From assembly GCA_900315695.1 (NCBI GenBank), contig ONAE01000007.1, positions 1 through 64,000 on the forward strand: DNA of 64,000 nucleotides. The letters run 5' to 3'. Positions 24,175 to 32,797 of the stretch are shown piece after piece. Every line of letters begins with the position of its first letter. The first letter of the stretch is position 1. The notes beneath the pieces were generated by a model. The model saw only the letters and a program-made list of their open reading frames with translations. It searched no databases and was not told the origin of the DNA. This stretch comes from an uncultured Prevotella sp. (GTDB taxonomy: Bacteria; Bacteroidota; Bacteroidia; Bacteroidales; Bacteroidaceae). Position numbers and translations under genes: made by a program.

Positions 24175-25203
24175 ATGGCAGAAGCAAAAAATGTCACTTT
24201 TGATAGTATTATGGCCGATTTGAAGGCCCGAAAATTCGTTCCCCTCTATTATCTGATGGGTGATGAACCTTTCTATATCGACCGTATTGCCGACTATATC
24301 GCAGAGCATGTGCTGCAGCCAGAGGAGCGAGATTTTAATCAGTCTGTTCTCTTTGGTTCCGATGTGACAGCATCCCAGATAGCCGATGCAGCCCGTCGTT
24401 ATCCCATGATGGCAGAATACCAGGTACTGATAGTAAAAGAGGCCCAGAACGTGAAGCAAACGGAGGCTTTGGAGAAGTATTTTAAGTCGCCGATGCCTAC
24501 TACCATCCTAGTGATGTGCCATAAAAACGGCAAAGTGGATGGTAAGAAACGTGAGTATCTGAAGGCGATTCAGAGTGCAGGTGTGCTTTTTGAGAGCAAA
24601 AAACTGCGTGATCGTGACCTTCCTGCCTTTATTGAGGGCTATCTGAAACGCCGTGAGGTGAGCATAGACCATAAATCTACGCAGATGATTGCCGACAATA
24701 TCGGTTCTGATCTCAGTCGTCTGGTAGGAGAATTGGACAAGGTGATTCTGGCGCTTCCAGAGGGCAATAAAAAGGTGACCCCACAGATTGTAGAAGACCA
24801 AATCGGTGTCAGTAAGGAGTTTAATGGTTATGAATTACGCGATGCAATTGTGAATAGAAACGTGTTTAAAGCCAATCAGATCATTAAATATTTCGATGAA
24901 AATCCAAAATCGGGTGGGCTATATATGTTTTTACCTTTGATATTTAATTATTTCCAAAATTTGATGATAGCTTACTATGCTCCAAACAACAAAAGTCAGG
25001 AGAGTGTAGCGGAGTTTTTGGAGATCAAACAAGCCTGGGCTGCGAAGGAGTACATGACGGGTATGAGGAACTACTCTGGTATGAAGGTGATGCAGATTAT
25101 TTCGAAGCTTCGTGAGATTGATGCAAAAAGTAAAGGCTTGGATAATCCAAATACGCCTTCTGGAGAGTTAATGAAGGAATTAATTTTTTACATTTTGCAT
25201 TAA
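24175..25203 (+). CDS. holA: DNA polymerase III subunit delta
   Basis: 342-residue clamp-loader subunit that opens the sliding clamp. The N-terminal domain contains PLYYLMGDEPFYIDRIADYI, the usual start of HolA, with a later DLSRLVGELDKVIL stretch and a C-terminal helical collar region (FNYFQNLMIAYY). ATG 24175 is chosen; the open frame runs 75 bases further upstream through the promoter. Length fits the family. A strong hairpin with T-run follows at 25271. Confidence 0.92.
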   Translation: MAEAKNVTFDSIMADLKARKFVPLYYLMGDEPFYIDRIADYIAEHVLQPEERDFNQSVLFGSDVTASQIADAARRYPMMAEYQVLIVKEAQNVKQTEALEKYFKSPMPTTILVMCHKNGKVDGKKREYLKAIQSAGVLFESKKLRDRDLPAFIEGYLKRREVSIDHKSTQMIADNIGSDLSRLVGELDKVILALPEGNKKVTPQIVEDQIGVSKEFNGYELRDAIVNRNVFKANQIIKYFDENPKSGGLYMFLPLIFNYFQNLMIAYYAPNNKSQESVAEFLEIKQAWAAKEYMTGMRNYSGMKVMQIISKLREIDAKSKGLDNPNTPSGELMKELIFYILH

Positions 25204-25270
25204 TTTTTAGCTCGATTTTCGCTGCACTTTTTCAAATTACTGTTTTTCCAGCTCTAGAATTTCTAAAAAT

Positions 25271-25296
25271 AGCGCTTTTAGGAGCGCTTTTTTTTG
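25271..25296 (+). terminator. Intrinsic terminator downstream of holA
   Basis: AGCGCT (25271-25276), 6-base loop, AGCGCT (25283-25288), then eight T. Confidence 0.85.
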
Positions 25297-25519
25297 CCCA
25301 AAATGCCTGATAGGGAAGGGGTTTTAGGTGATTTTTACCCCCTCAAAACTCGCGTATTTCAATTTGTTCCTCCCGTCGTCCAGAATATGCCAAAAATGAC
25401 CAAATTCGGTCTGGAAACCCCATCTAAATTCGATGTTCACATTCTTTAAGATTTAATTTCCTGTATTTGTATTTAAAAACCAAAACAATAGAGGACTAAA
25501 ATTCGTATATACAAACCCA

Positions 25520-25599
25520 AATTTAAAACTTGAAACAAATATTATCCGAATAGAATATTGGTTTATGTTTCTAAATATTCGGATTACTAATTTAAAACT
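25520..25599. repeat. Inverted repeat flanked by direct repeats
   Basis: The 11-mer AATTTAAAACT occurs at 25520-25530 and again at 25589-25599. Between them ATCCGAATA (25544-25552) and its complement (25576-25584) form an inverted repeat. It could bind a protein; no gene start is within 400 bp. Confidence 0.5.
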
Positions 25600-25922
25600 C
25601 AAAAATATACAAGAGGCCATTAGTATTATAAGTACCTAAAAATCAGCATATTATATCAGTACACTATAAAACCGTTTAAAAATGCAGGGACGTATAGAAC
25701 TGTATTTTTGCATATACAGACATTTATGAAAAGATCCCCTTAATTATCTCATTAAAAGCCAGTTTATTATAAAATTAGGCTTGACAAAACCTTTGTAATG
25801 GTTTGTTTATGTAAATTTCGATTTGTAATCACAAACTAAGATTTTCAGCTTTCCGTCTTATAGATTTACAAATTAAAAAACACAAATTAAAAGTTTAAAA
25901 AACTAAATTTATTCCATAATTC

Positions 25923-25953
25923 TTGCATATTTCAAAAATTCGCTTTACCTTTG
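25923..25953 (+). promoter_or_regulatory. Promoter of the HTH regulator gene
   Basis: TTG (25923-25925), 20-base spacer, TACCTTTG (25946-25953), 54 bases before the ATG at 26007. Confidence 0.75.
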
Positions 25954-26006
25954 TAAACAGAACGAAAAATGGCCATTTTGGCCCTATTTTAGCATCATCA
26001 GTAACA

Positions 26007-26483
26007 ATGAAGGATCGAATTAGACAAGTTATGGAGTCACAGCATATGACTCAACAGGTGTTCGCCGACTACATCGGGTTGGCACCTGCTACTCTTAGTA
26101 GTATTTTTAATGGTAGAACACGACCTACTCTGAACGTAGTTGAGGCTCTGAAAAAGAAAATACCTGACATCAATACCGACTGGTTGATGTTTGGATCAGG
26201 TGAGATGTATCAGAATACGTCCGAAAATTCAATGCCTACCACTTCGGCTTCCGAAAATGGAATTTTTGATCAGTCACCGATGCTCGATTTTGACCAGAAT
26301 TCATCTTCTTCTGCTCAAAATATGGGTCAGATGGCTCAAAATCCTGCCGTTATCAATAAATCACGACTAGAAATGGTACGTGAAGACGCAAAAATAATTG
26401 ACAAACCTCAAAGAAAGGTCATAGAGATACGTGTTTTTTACGATGATCAGACTTGGGATACATTCGTTCCCGTTAAGAAATAG
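26007..26483 (+). CDS. XRE-type helix-turn-helix regulator
   Basis: 158-residue DNA-binding protein. The N-terminal 65 residues form a Cro/CI-type HTH (MTQQVFADYIGLAPATLSSIFNGRTRPTLN, shown in part: QQVFADYIGLAPATLSSIF). It is followed by a Ser/Asn/Gln-rich linker and a short basic C-terminal segment IEIRVFYDDQTWDTFVPV. ATG 26007 is chosen because the upstream in-frame TTG coincides with the -33 element. No phage genes are nearby. Target unknown; it could act on its own long upstream region. The pyrK promoter begins two bases after the stop codon. Confidence 0.85.
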   Translation: MKDRIRQVMESQHMTQQVFADYIGLAPATLSSIFNGRTRPTLNVVEALKKKIPDINTDWLMFGSGEMYQNTSENSMPTTSASENGIFDQSPMLDFDQNSSSSAQNMGQMAQNPAVINKSRLEMVREDAKIIDKPQRKVIEIRVFYDDQTWDTFVPVKK

Positions 26484-26484
26484 T

Positions 26485-26515
26485 TTTGTGGTTTCAATAA
26501 AAAGTCGTATCTTTG
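26485..26515 (+). promoter_or_regulatory. Promoter of pyrK-pyrD
   Basis: TTTG (26485-26488), 19-base spacer, TATCTTTG (26508-26515), 25 bases before the pyrK ATG. Confidence 0.8.
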
Positions 26516-26540
26516 CACCATCATTTTGCGAAGATAACTT

Positions 26541-27314
26541 ATGAAAAAGTATGTTTTAGACCTGACGGTAGTATCTGTCGAGCGTATTCATGCACGTTAT
26601 GTGCTGATTCGCCTGACAGATGCTAAACCTCTTCCTGATATGTCACCAGGACAGTTTGTGGAGGTGCGTATAGATGGTTCCCCTTCCACCTTCCTGCGCC
26701 GTCCTATATCTATTAATTATGTGGATCGTACCCAGAATCAGCTTTGGTTACTGGTAGCTACTGTTGGTGATGGCACTAAAACACTGGCCACACTCCAGCC
26801 TGGCTCAGTATTAAACTGTGTTCTGCCCCTTGGCAATGGCTTTACGCCTGTTGTTTCTGGTCAGAAAGTACTGCTCGTTGGTGGTGGCGTAGGCGTTGCT
26901 CCTTTGCTTTATATGGGTGCTCAGATGCGTGAGCAGGGTATTGAACCTACTTTTTTGTTGGGGGCCCGTACGCAAAACGATCTGCTGATGCTCGACGAAT
27001 TTAAGAAGTATGGACGTGTGTTTATAACTACTGAGGATGGTTCTACTGGCGAAAAAGGCTTTGTAACCAACCATTCTGTCCTTCAGCAGGAGTTGTTCGA
27101 TCGTATCTCCACTTGCGGACCCACGCCGATGATGAAGGCTGTGGCTCGTCTGGCACTTGAGAAAGGCATCGATTGTGAGGTGTCGCTCGAGAATCTGATG
27201 GCTTGTGGCGTAGGTGCCTGTCTCTGTTGTGTGGAGAAAACCACTGAAGGTAATCTGTGTGTATGTAAGGAAGGACCCGTATTTAATATCAAACGACTGT
27301 TATGGCAAAGCTAA
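26541..27314 (+). CDS. pyrK: Dihydroorotate dehydrogenase electron-transfer subunit
   Basis: 257-residue flavin and iron-sulfur subunit that passes electrons from the PyrD B-type enzyme to NAD. Seen: FAD-binding RRPISI, NAD-binding [24 protein letters not shown], and a [2Fe-2S] cluster near the C-terminus formed by CGVGACLCC with a later CVCKEGPVF. The 3' end overlaps pyrD by 13 bp, as expected for subunits of one heterotetramer. Own promoter at 26485-26515. Confidence 0.96.
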   Translation: MKKYVLDLTVVSVERIHARYVLIRLTDAKPLPDMSPGQFVEVRIDGSPSTFLRRPISINYVDRTQNQLWLLVATVGDGTKTLATLQPGSVLNCVLPLGNGFTPVVSGQKVLLVGGGVGVAPLLYMGAQMREQGIEPTFLLGARTQNDLLMLDEFKKYGRVFITTEDGSTGEKGFVTNHSVLQQELFDRISTCGPTPMMKAVARLALEKGIDCEVSLENLMACGVGACLCCVEKTTEGNLCVCKEGPVFNIKRLLWQS

Positions 27315-28210
27315 ACGTAAAGATAGGGGATTTGCAGCTGAAAAACCCCGTGATGACGGCCTCTGGCACCTTTGGCTATGGTCTTGAGTTTGCTGATTTC
27401 ATGCCGCTCGACGGCATTGGTGGTATTATTGTGAAGGGTACGACTCTGAATCCTCGTGAGGGCAATGATTACCCCCGTATGGCTGAGACGGCTCAGGGCA
27501 TGCTTAACTGCGTAGGACTGCAGAATAAGGGTGTCGATTACTTCTGTACTCACATCTATCCTCAGATTAAGGACATTGATACGAATATGATTGTGAATGT
27601 GAGTGGCTCTTCGCCAGAAGATTATGCCGAATGTGCTGCTCGCGTTGATGCTTTAGAGCATATTCCGGCTATCGAATTGAATATCTCTTGTCCTAATGTG
27701 AAGGATGGCGGTATGGCCTTTGGTGTCACCTGTGCCGGTGCAGCCAGTGTGGTGAAAGCCGTTCGTCAGCGTTATCATAAGACGCTGATTGTGAAACTCT
27801 CGCCTAACGTGACGGATATCACAGAGATAGCCCGTGCTGTGGAGGCTGAGGGCGCTGATGCTGTCTCGCTTATTAATACGCTGATGGGTATGGCGATCGA
27901 CATCGAGAAACGCAAGCCTTTGCTCAGCATCCGTACTGGTGGCCTGAGCGGACCTGCTGTTAAGCCTGTTGCCTTGCGAATGGTATGGCAGGTTGCCAAA
28001 GCTGTTGGCATCCCTGTCGTCGGCTTGGGAGGCATTTCTAACGCTAAGGACGCCATCGAGTTCCTGATGGCTGGTGCTACAGCTATAGAGATTGGAACAG
28101 CCAACTTCCTTGATCCTGCCATCAGCATTAAAGTCAGAGACGGAATTGATGCCTGGCTTGATGCCCACGGGTGTCAGTCTGTAGAAGAAATCATTGGTGT
28201 GATCGATTGA
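27302..28210 (+). CDS. pyrD: Dihydroorotate dehydrogenase B, catalytic subunit
   Basis: 302-residue class 1B enzyme, oxidising dihydroorotate to orotate in pyrimidine synthesis, cytoplasmic and coupled to NAD through PyrK. Seen: [33 protein letters not shown], and the FMN-phosphate binding [11 protein letters not shown] with [12 protein letters not shown]. The catalytic base cysteine lies in CPNV. Its last codons and stop form part of the terminator stem. With pyrG elsewhere in the window it gives two steps of pyrimidine synthesis. Confidence 0.97.
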   Translation: MAKLNVKIGDLQLKNPVMTASGTFGYGLEFADFMPLDGIGGIIVKGTTLNPREGNDYPRMAETAQGMLNCVGLQNKGVDYFCTHIYPQIKDIDTNMIVNVSGSSPEDYAECAARVDALEHIPAIELNISCPNVKDGGMAFGVTCAGAASVVKAVRQRYHKTLIVKLSPNVTDITEIARAVEAEGADAVSLINTLMGMAIDIEKRKPLLSIRTGGLSGPAVKPVALRMVWQVAKAVGIPVVGLGGISNAKDAIEFLMAGATAIEIGTANFLDPAISIKVRDGIDAWLDAHGCQSVEEIIGVID

Positions 28211-28225
28211 TCACACCTTTTTTTT
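28196..28225 (+). terminator. Terminator built into the pyrD stop region
   Basis: 9-bp perfect stem GGTGTGATC (28196-28204) with 28209-28217, 4-base loop, then eight T. The stop codon TGA (28208-28210) lies in the loop and 3' arm. Confidence 0.88.
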
Positions 28226-28228
28226 GAG

Positions 28229-28326
28229 CAAAAATTTGGGGGCTACCAACTGGCAGCCCCCAACCAACACAAAAACTAAACTAGACTTAACTAAAGCATA
28301 TCAGGATTTTCACAAACCCCTAAATG
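28229..28326 (-). ncRNA. Candidate 3'-UTR small RNA of aroC
   Basis: A consensus promoter just after the aroC stop codon (28362-28332) would start a transcript of about 98 nt that ends at the terminator 28263-28236. No ORF. The 5' 60 nt are poorly structured and T-rich. The arrangement (promoter inside a 3' UTR, A/T-rich body, strong hairpin) is like 13811-13934. Confidence 0.5.
28236..28263 (-). terminator. Terminator for minus-strand transcripts (aroC / small RNA)
   Basis: Read on the minus strand: TTGGGGGCT arm, 9-10 base loop, AGCCCCCAA arm, then ATTTTTG. It can end aroC transcripts and the short RNA starting near 28326. Confidence 0.8.
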
Positions 28327-28331
28327 CAGTG

Positions 28332-28362
28332 CAAATATACGATTAATTTCGGATTCTACAAA
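28332..28362 (-). promoter_or_regulatory. Minus-strand promoter in the aroC 3' UTR
   Basis: TTTG (28362-28359), 19-base spacer, TATATTTG (28339-28332): an exact consensus match with no gene behind it. Confidence 0.7.
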
Positions 28363-28399
28363 GAAAAACCAAGAATATTTTACGATTCGTTTGCAAATG

Positions 28400-29479
28400 T
28401 TACCACTTTACGCTGTTTTTTAACAGGTAATAGTCCAAAATTGTCATGGCAGCCATCGCTTCAACGATTGGAACTGCTCTTGGCAAGACACATGGATCGT
28501 GGCGTCCCTTTACCTGAAGCTTGGTCGGATTTCCCTCTTTGTCTATGGTTTCCTGATTCATGAGAATAGTAGCCACAGGTTTGAATGCCACACGGAAGTA
28601 GATATCTTGTCCATTGGAGATGCCGCCTTGGATGCCGCCGCTATGATTGGTCTTGGTGGTAATCTGGCCGTCGATATTCTGGAACACGTCATTCTGCTCT
28701 GATCCACGGGCTGATACACCTTCAAATCCCTCACCGTATTCGAATCCCTTAACGGCATTGATGCTCAGTATCGCACTGCCTAAGGCTGCATGGAGTTTGC
28801 CGAACTCAGGTTCTCCCAGACCTACGGGGCATCCCTTGATAATACAGGTGATTACCCCTCCGATGGTGTCGCCCTCTTGTTTCAACTGGGTAATCAGCGC
28901 CTCCATCTCTTTCGCCTTCTCAGCATCAGGACAGCGTACAGCATTGCTTTCCGTCTGTGTTAGGTCATACAGATGATAGTCACGCTTCAGTGCTATCGGA
29001 CCTACCTGGGAGGTATAGGCCTGTACACTGATGCCCAACTGCCTGAGTACAAGCTTGGCAAAGGCTCCACCTACACAACGGCTGATGGTGATACGGGCTG
29101 ACGAGCGGCCGCCCCCCCGATGATCCCTCACACCGTACTTCTTTTCATAAGTGTAGTCGGCATGAGACGGGCGGAACAAGTATCTCAGATTCTCATAGTC
29201 CTGTGAATGATGGTTGGTGTTCCTGACGATAAAACCGATGGGGCATCCCGTCGATTTCCCTTCAAACACACCACTCAGCAGTTCCACCTTATCGGCTTCC
29301 TGTCTTGAAGTGGTGATACTGCTCTGGCCAGGGCGCCTGCGGTTCAGTTCCTGCTGGATGAAATCGAGGTCTATGTCGATACCAGCAGGCATTCCGTCGA
29401 TCACGCCGCCTACAGCCTCACCGTGACTTTCTCCGAAGGTCGTCAGTGTGAATAGGTTTCCGAATGTGTTACGTGTCAT
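28400..29479 (-). CDS. aroC: Chorismate synthase
   Basis: 359-residue FMN-dependent enzyme of the shikimate pathway, converting EPSP to chorismate. The start [25 protein letters not shown] is typical, followed by [16 protein letters not shown], the conserved GGRSSAR([10 protein letters not shown]) segment and [13 protein letters not shown]. Length normal. It lies 40 bp after slyD on the same strand, so the two may share a transcript. Chorismate made here feeds the phenylalanine/tyrosine operon at 58-62 kb. Confidence 0.97.
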   Translation of the reverse strand: MTRNTFGNLFTLTTFGESHGEAVGGVIDGMPAGIDIDLDFIQQELNRRRPGQSSITTSRQEADKVELLSGVFEGKSTGCPIGFIVRNTNHHSQDYENLRYLFRPSHADYTYEKKYGVRDHRGGGRSSARITISRCVGGAFAKLVLRQLGISVQAYTSQVGPIALKRDYHLYDLTQTESNAVRCPDAEKAKEMEALITQLKQEGDTIGGVITCIIKGCPVGLGEPEFGKLHAALGSAILSINAVKGFEYGEGFEGVSARGSEQNDVFQNIDGQITTKTNHSGGIQGGISNGQDIYFRVAFKPVATILMNQETIDKEGNPTKLQVKGRHDPCVLPRAVPIVEAMAAMTILDYYLLKNSVKW

Positions 29480-29519
29480 ATAGAGTGGGGGCTTATATGT
29501 TGATGGTAATTGTCTTTAA

Positions 29520-30131
29520 TTAGTGACAGTGTCCGCAGCCGCAACCGCCTTCGTGGTCGTGGTGATGGTCGCAATTCTCATGATCATGTCCGCATCCCTC
29601 GTGATCACAGCCTCCGCAATGATGTCCGCACCCACCTGTCAGATGTTTGATCAGGTGCTGTATCTCTTCCTCTGTGGCTTCACGGTTTTCAATCACTCGG
29701 CCTGTGAAGTTCAGCAGTTTGCCTGCCAACGGGTGGTTGGTATCTACTGTTACGCCGTCTTCCTCGATTTTCACCACTTTTGCCATAAACTGATGATCCT
29801 CATTGTCCATCAGGGTAATGGTGGCTCCCTCGAAGATGTTCTCGTGGTCGAAATGTCCGTTAATCGTGAATACATCACGGCTCACCTTGTGTTTACCTTC
29901 TGGCACATAATCACCAAAGGCCTCACCTGGCTGAAGGATAAAATCGAAGTGAGATCCCTTCTCCAGTCCACTCACTTCCTGCTCGAAACGATCGAGAGAG
30001 ATGCCGAATCCTGTGATAAACTCAAACGGACGATCGTCGCCAGTCTGCTCTTCCAGATGCTTTTCGCCGTTTTCAGCTACACTATACAACTGATATACTA
30101 CTGATAAAAACTTGTTTTGTGGTTTGTCCAT
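29520..30131 (-). CDS. slyD: SlyD-like FKBP-type peptidyl-prolyl isomerase
   Basis: 203-residue cytoplasmic folding helper. The N-terminal part (1-150) is a split FKBP domain with an inserted IF chaperone domain (YVPEGKHKVSRDVF), and the C-terminal 40 residues are an unusually dense metal-binding tail of His, Cys, Gly and Asp (for example CGHHCGGCDHEGCGHDH). In E. coli the equivalent tail binds nickel for hydrogenase maturation; a metal-storage role here is inference. A minus-strand -7 box TAATTTTG lies at 30173-30166. Confidence 0.93.
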   Translation of the reverse strand: MDKPQNKFLSVVYQLYSVAENGEKHLEEQTGDDRPFEFITGFGISLDRFEQEVSGLEKGSHFDFILQPGEAFGDYVPEGKHKVSRDVFTINGHFDHENIFEGATITLMDNEDHQFMAKVVKIEEDGVTVDTNHPLAGKLLNFTGRVIENREATEEEIQHLIKHLTGGCGHHCGGCDHEGCGHDHENCDHHHDHEGGCGCGHCH

Positions 30132-30292
30132 ACCTTATTATATATATACTGTTTATTTTGCGCTGCAAAATTACGAATTTTAATCCATAAACGTACTATT
30201 TTAAGGCGAAAATCTTATTTTTTCTCCATTTCTGCGATTATTTGACCTTCATCAACAAAAGGGCTGTTATCGCACACAATTTTTCAAAAATG

Positions 30293-30323
30293 TTGTGAGG
30301 TTTCAAAAATCGTCGTACCTTTG
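30293..30323 (+). promoter_or_regulatory. Promoter of the small secreted protein gene
   Basis: TTG (30293-30295), 20-base spacer, TACCTTTG (30316-30323). The 5' leader is about 85 nt long and purine-rich. Confidence 0.7.
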
Positions 30324-30415
30324 CATCGTCAAAAGAACAAAAAGACAGGATAACATTATTAAAGTAGGAGCGAAGTAACACACCGCTCTGAGTAAAGAAA
30401 AGAAAGGGTAAAAAG

Positions 30416-30778
30416 ATGAAAAAGATGATTTTGACATTAGTTGCAATGCTGAGTATGACAACCGCATTCGCAGAGGGTGAGAAAGCAACCAGCGCTAACA
30501 GTGTCGAGGCTTACGAGCTGAACATCAATATGAATAAGCTCTTTGCAGCACTTGACCTGGCAAACGACCAGAAGGAGGCCGTTGCTGATATTCACCACAC
30601 ATTCGCTTCTGAGTTGAAGTTTGCTGCTCAGTACGCTAACAACGATCGTAAGGCTCTCGTAGCCCGTGCTATCGACAACGACGTGAAGTGGATGCGCTAC
30701 GTGTTGAACGACAAGCAGTTCCATACTTATCTGACACTGCTGAACACAACGATCAACAATCGTGGCCTTAATAAGTAA
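30416..30778 (+). CDS. Small secreted protein, function unknown
   Basis: 120-residue exported protein. The signal peptide (1-19, ending AFAE) is followed by an all-helical mature part (SVEAYELNINMNKLFAAL, then DNDVKWMRYVLNDKQFHTYL). No Cys and no catalytic motif; no named family recognised. It has its own promoter and a terminator at 30822-30850. Strong codon regularity suggests good expression. Confidence 0.7.
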   Translation: MKKMILTLVAMLSMTTAFAEGEKATSANSVEAYELNINMNKLFAALDLANDQKEAVADIHHTFASELKFAAQYANNDRKALVARAIDNDVKWMRYVLNDKQFHTYLTLLNTTINNRGLNK

Positions 30779-30821
30779 GAAAAAGAGGGAAACGTGTAAT
30801 TATTATTAGTCAAAAGCAGGG

Positions 30822-30850
30822 GGCATTCCGTAAGGGATGCCTCTATTTTT
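30822..30850 (+). terminator. Terminator of the small secreted protein gene
   Basis: Stem GGCATTCC (30822-30829) with GGGATGCC (30834-30841) including one G-T pair, 4-base loop, then TCTATTTTT. Confidence 0.75.
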
Positions 30851-30920
30851 GTGCTTAAAATTTGCAAATCTCAGATTTTTTTGCTTATTTTGCACTCAGA
30901 AATTAATAATCGAAACGAAT

Positions 30921-31829
30921 ATGAGAAGTTTTAAAACTATTCTTTTGTCAGTTGCTGCCGCTCTTTTGGTTAGCTGCGGCACTACTAAGACGGTACCCAT
31001 TACGGGGCGCCAACAGAGTCTGATGGTGAGTGATGGTGATGTACTCAGCCTCTCCACCCAACAGTATCAGGAGTTTATGAAAACAGCCAAGCTATCCACC
31101 AATGCCGCTAATACCAATATGGTAAAGCGGGTGGGGCAGAATCTGGCTACTGCTGTTACTAATTATCTGAATGCCAATGGTATGTCTGCCGACGTGCAGA
31201 ACTTTAAGTGGACTTTCAATCTGGTGCAGAACAAGGAAGCAAATGCCTGGTGTATGCCTGGTGGATTGATCTGCGTGTATGAAGGCATCCTGCCTCTTAC
31301 GCAGGACGAACCCTCTCTCGCTATCGTTCTTGGCCATGAGATTGCCCACGCTGTGGCCCGTCACTCTGCTGAGCAGATGAGTACGAAGATCAAGCAGCAG
31401 TATGGTATGCAGATTGGTGCAGCCGTTCTGGGTGGTATGGGCGTTGGTGCCAACACCTCTTCTATCATCCAGGCGGTTGCTGCCCAGGGTTTCAATTTCA
31501 AAAACCTAAGTTATTCCCGCAACCACGAGAGTGAGGCCGATCACATGGGTCTGATCTTTGCTGCTATGGCGGGCTATGATCCACAGGTTGCCGTTTCCTT
31601 CTGGCAGCGGATGGCAGCAGCTTCTAACAATCAGAGGTCGGAGTTCTTCAGCGATCACCCCTCGGATGCCACTCGTATCAAGCAGATCCAGGGGTGGATG
31701 CCTGAGGCCTTGAAATACTACAAGGGCACTTCTGCTTCTGCCACTTCTACCACGAACACGAAGTCTTCTCTGAAGAGCACTTCTACGAAAGCCACTAAGA
31801 CCTTCCACATCTCTACGAAGAAGAAATAA
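30921..31829 (+). CDS. M48 family metalloprotease, lipoprotein
   Basis: 302-residue periplasmic zinc protease of the LoiP/YcaL/BepA type, involved in outer-membrane protein quality control. Lipoprotein signal (lipobox LVSC, Cys17), then MGRQQ-like start PITGRQQSLMVSD, zinc motif VLGHEIAHAVARHS (HExxH) and the third ligand glutamate in SRNHESEADHMGL. A Ser/Thr/Lys-rich tail (about 270-302) ends the protein. ATG 30921 is chosen because it begins the signal peptide. Confidence 0.92.
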   Translation: MRSFKTILLSVAAALLVSCGTTKTVPITGRQQSLMVSDGDVLSLSTQQYQEFMKTAKLSTNAANTNMVKRVGQNLATAVTNYLNANGMSADVQNFKWTFNLVQNKEANAWCMPGGLICVYEGILPLTQDEPSLAIVLGHEIAHAVARHSAEQMSTKIKQQYGMQIGAAVLGGMGVGANTSSIIQAVAAQGFNFKNLSYSRNHESEADHMGLIFAAMAGYDPQVAVSFWQRMAAASNNQRSEFFSDHPSDATRIKQIQGWMPEALKYYKGTSASATSTTNTKSSLKSTSTKATKTFHISTKKK

Positions 31830-31841
31830 GGGCTTTGATTG

Positions 31842-31878
31842 TTCCCAGCCTGGGAATGAATTATTCCCACGTTGGGAA
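31842..31878. repeat. Two tandem TTCCCAnnnTGGGAA palindromes
   Basis: 15-bp palindromes at 31842-31856 and 31864-31878, spaced as 22-bp tandem units (the rest of each unit is TGAATTA or TGAATTC). A weaker outer pair CTTTGA/TCAAAG (31833-31838 with 31884-31889) encloses both. REP-like extragenic repeat or operator pair. Confidence 0.75.
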
Positions 31879-31899
31879 TGAATTCAAAGAATTAGAGCA

Positions 31900-31937
31900 A
31901 AAAATAAGCCGCACCCGAATGAGTGCGGCTTATTTTT
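31900..31937. terminator. Bidirectional terminator between convergent genes
   Basis: Arms 31901-31914 and 31923-31936 (AATAAGCCGCAC with its complement), 8-base loop, A-run before and T-run after. It serves the M48 gene and the minus-strand barrel gene. Confidence 0.9.
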
Positions 31938-31952
31938 ATGTGTTAAACTCTA

Positions 31953-32618
31953 TTAGTTGAGAGGAATCTTGTAACCCAGAGTGATCTCGAATACACTGTT
32001 TTTGCCATTTTCAGCAAACTTCACTACTCTGGTTGTACCGATGTTGTAACGAGCATCCAGAACGATGTTCTTATACTCATAAGAGATACCTACAGGAATA
32101 GAGAAATCAAACTTCTTGAGTTTGGCATCCTCGCGGGCGTCACCAGTGAATTTGAGAATATCTAAGTACTCGTCAAATGACATGTCTTCATTATACTTGC
32201 CTCCTCCAGCAATAATTTCCTCAACTTTAACCTTGTCACGAACCACGAAACCAAACTGGATACCAGCCTTAACAGCCAGGCCCTTAGTGATATAGTACTG
32301 AGCCAAAATAGGAATGTTGAGATAGTCGAAATTAAACTTGAATTTATCTTTGATACCCAAAGTCTTAAAGCCATCCATATCATACTTTCCACCCTGCATA
32401 GAATAGAGGAAACCTGCGGTAATACCAAAGTTCTTGGCTACGCCATACTCAGCCTCAAGACCGCCAGCGAAACCAACTCTTGAACTCATACCAGTACCAG
32501 TAATTTTAGAAATGTTAATACCGGCCTTAGGCTGCAAGCTCCACTGGCCAACCTCATTCTGTGCATTTGCACTCAAAGTTGCTACCATCAGGGCAGCGAT
32601 CATCATAATCTTTTTCAT
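31953..32618 (-). CDS. PorT-family outer-membrane beta-barrel protein
   Basis: 221-residue protein: signal peptide (1-19, ending ANAQ), then an eight-to-ten strand barrel with WSLQPKAGINISKITG, GFAGGLEAEYGV, FDYLNIPILAQYYI and a last strand FEITLGYKIPLN. It is a paralogue of the protein at 12225-12821 but longer by an inserted acidic loop (about 130-165). A minus-strand -7 box TACCTTTG lies at 32671-32664. Function unknown beyond outer-membrane location. Confidence 0.82.
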   Translation of the reverse strand: MKKIMMIAALMVATLSANAQNEVGQWSLQPKAGINISKITGTGMSSRVGFAGGLEAEYGVAKNFGITAGFLYSMQGGKYDMDGFKTLGIKDKFKFNFDYLNIPILAQYYITKGLAVKAGIQFGFVVRDKVKVEEIIAGGGKYNEDMSFDEYLDILKFTGDAREDAKLKKFDFSIPVGISYEYKNIVLDARYNIGTTRVVKFAENGKNSVFEITLGYKIPLN

Positions 32619-32797
32619 AATTGTTTTCTCTTTTAATTTGTTATTTGTTTCCTAAAAACGATGCAAAGGTACATCAATTTCCGACAATTGGCTTATAAAA
32701 ACCTTAAAAAAAGAAAAAAAGTGTAGCTTTTTCTGATTTATCTCAATCTTTTTGCCTAAATTTGCAGAAAAGTATTCATTTTTAATAAGATTTCATC

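Larger units (their letters stand above)
25204..25922. other. Long AT-rich gene-free stretch
   Basis: About 720 bp without a supportable gene. It holds the terminator at 25271-25296, an inverted repeat flanked by direct repeats at 25520-25599, and an isolated plus-strand -7 box TATTTTTG (25703-25710) with no clear -33 and only a six-codon ATG frame behind it. Nothing else was recognised. Confidence 0.6.

Noticed and set aside
25703..25760. Promoter and small gene in the AT-rich stretch
   Set aside because: The -7 box lacks a -33 and the following ATG frame has only a few codons.
26007..26483. Prophage repressor
   Set aside because: HTH fold alone is not enough; flanking genes are housekeeping and no phage genes are seen.
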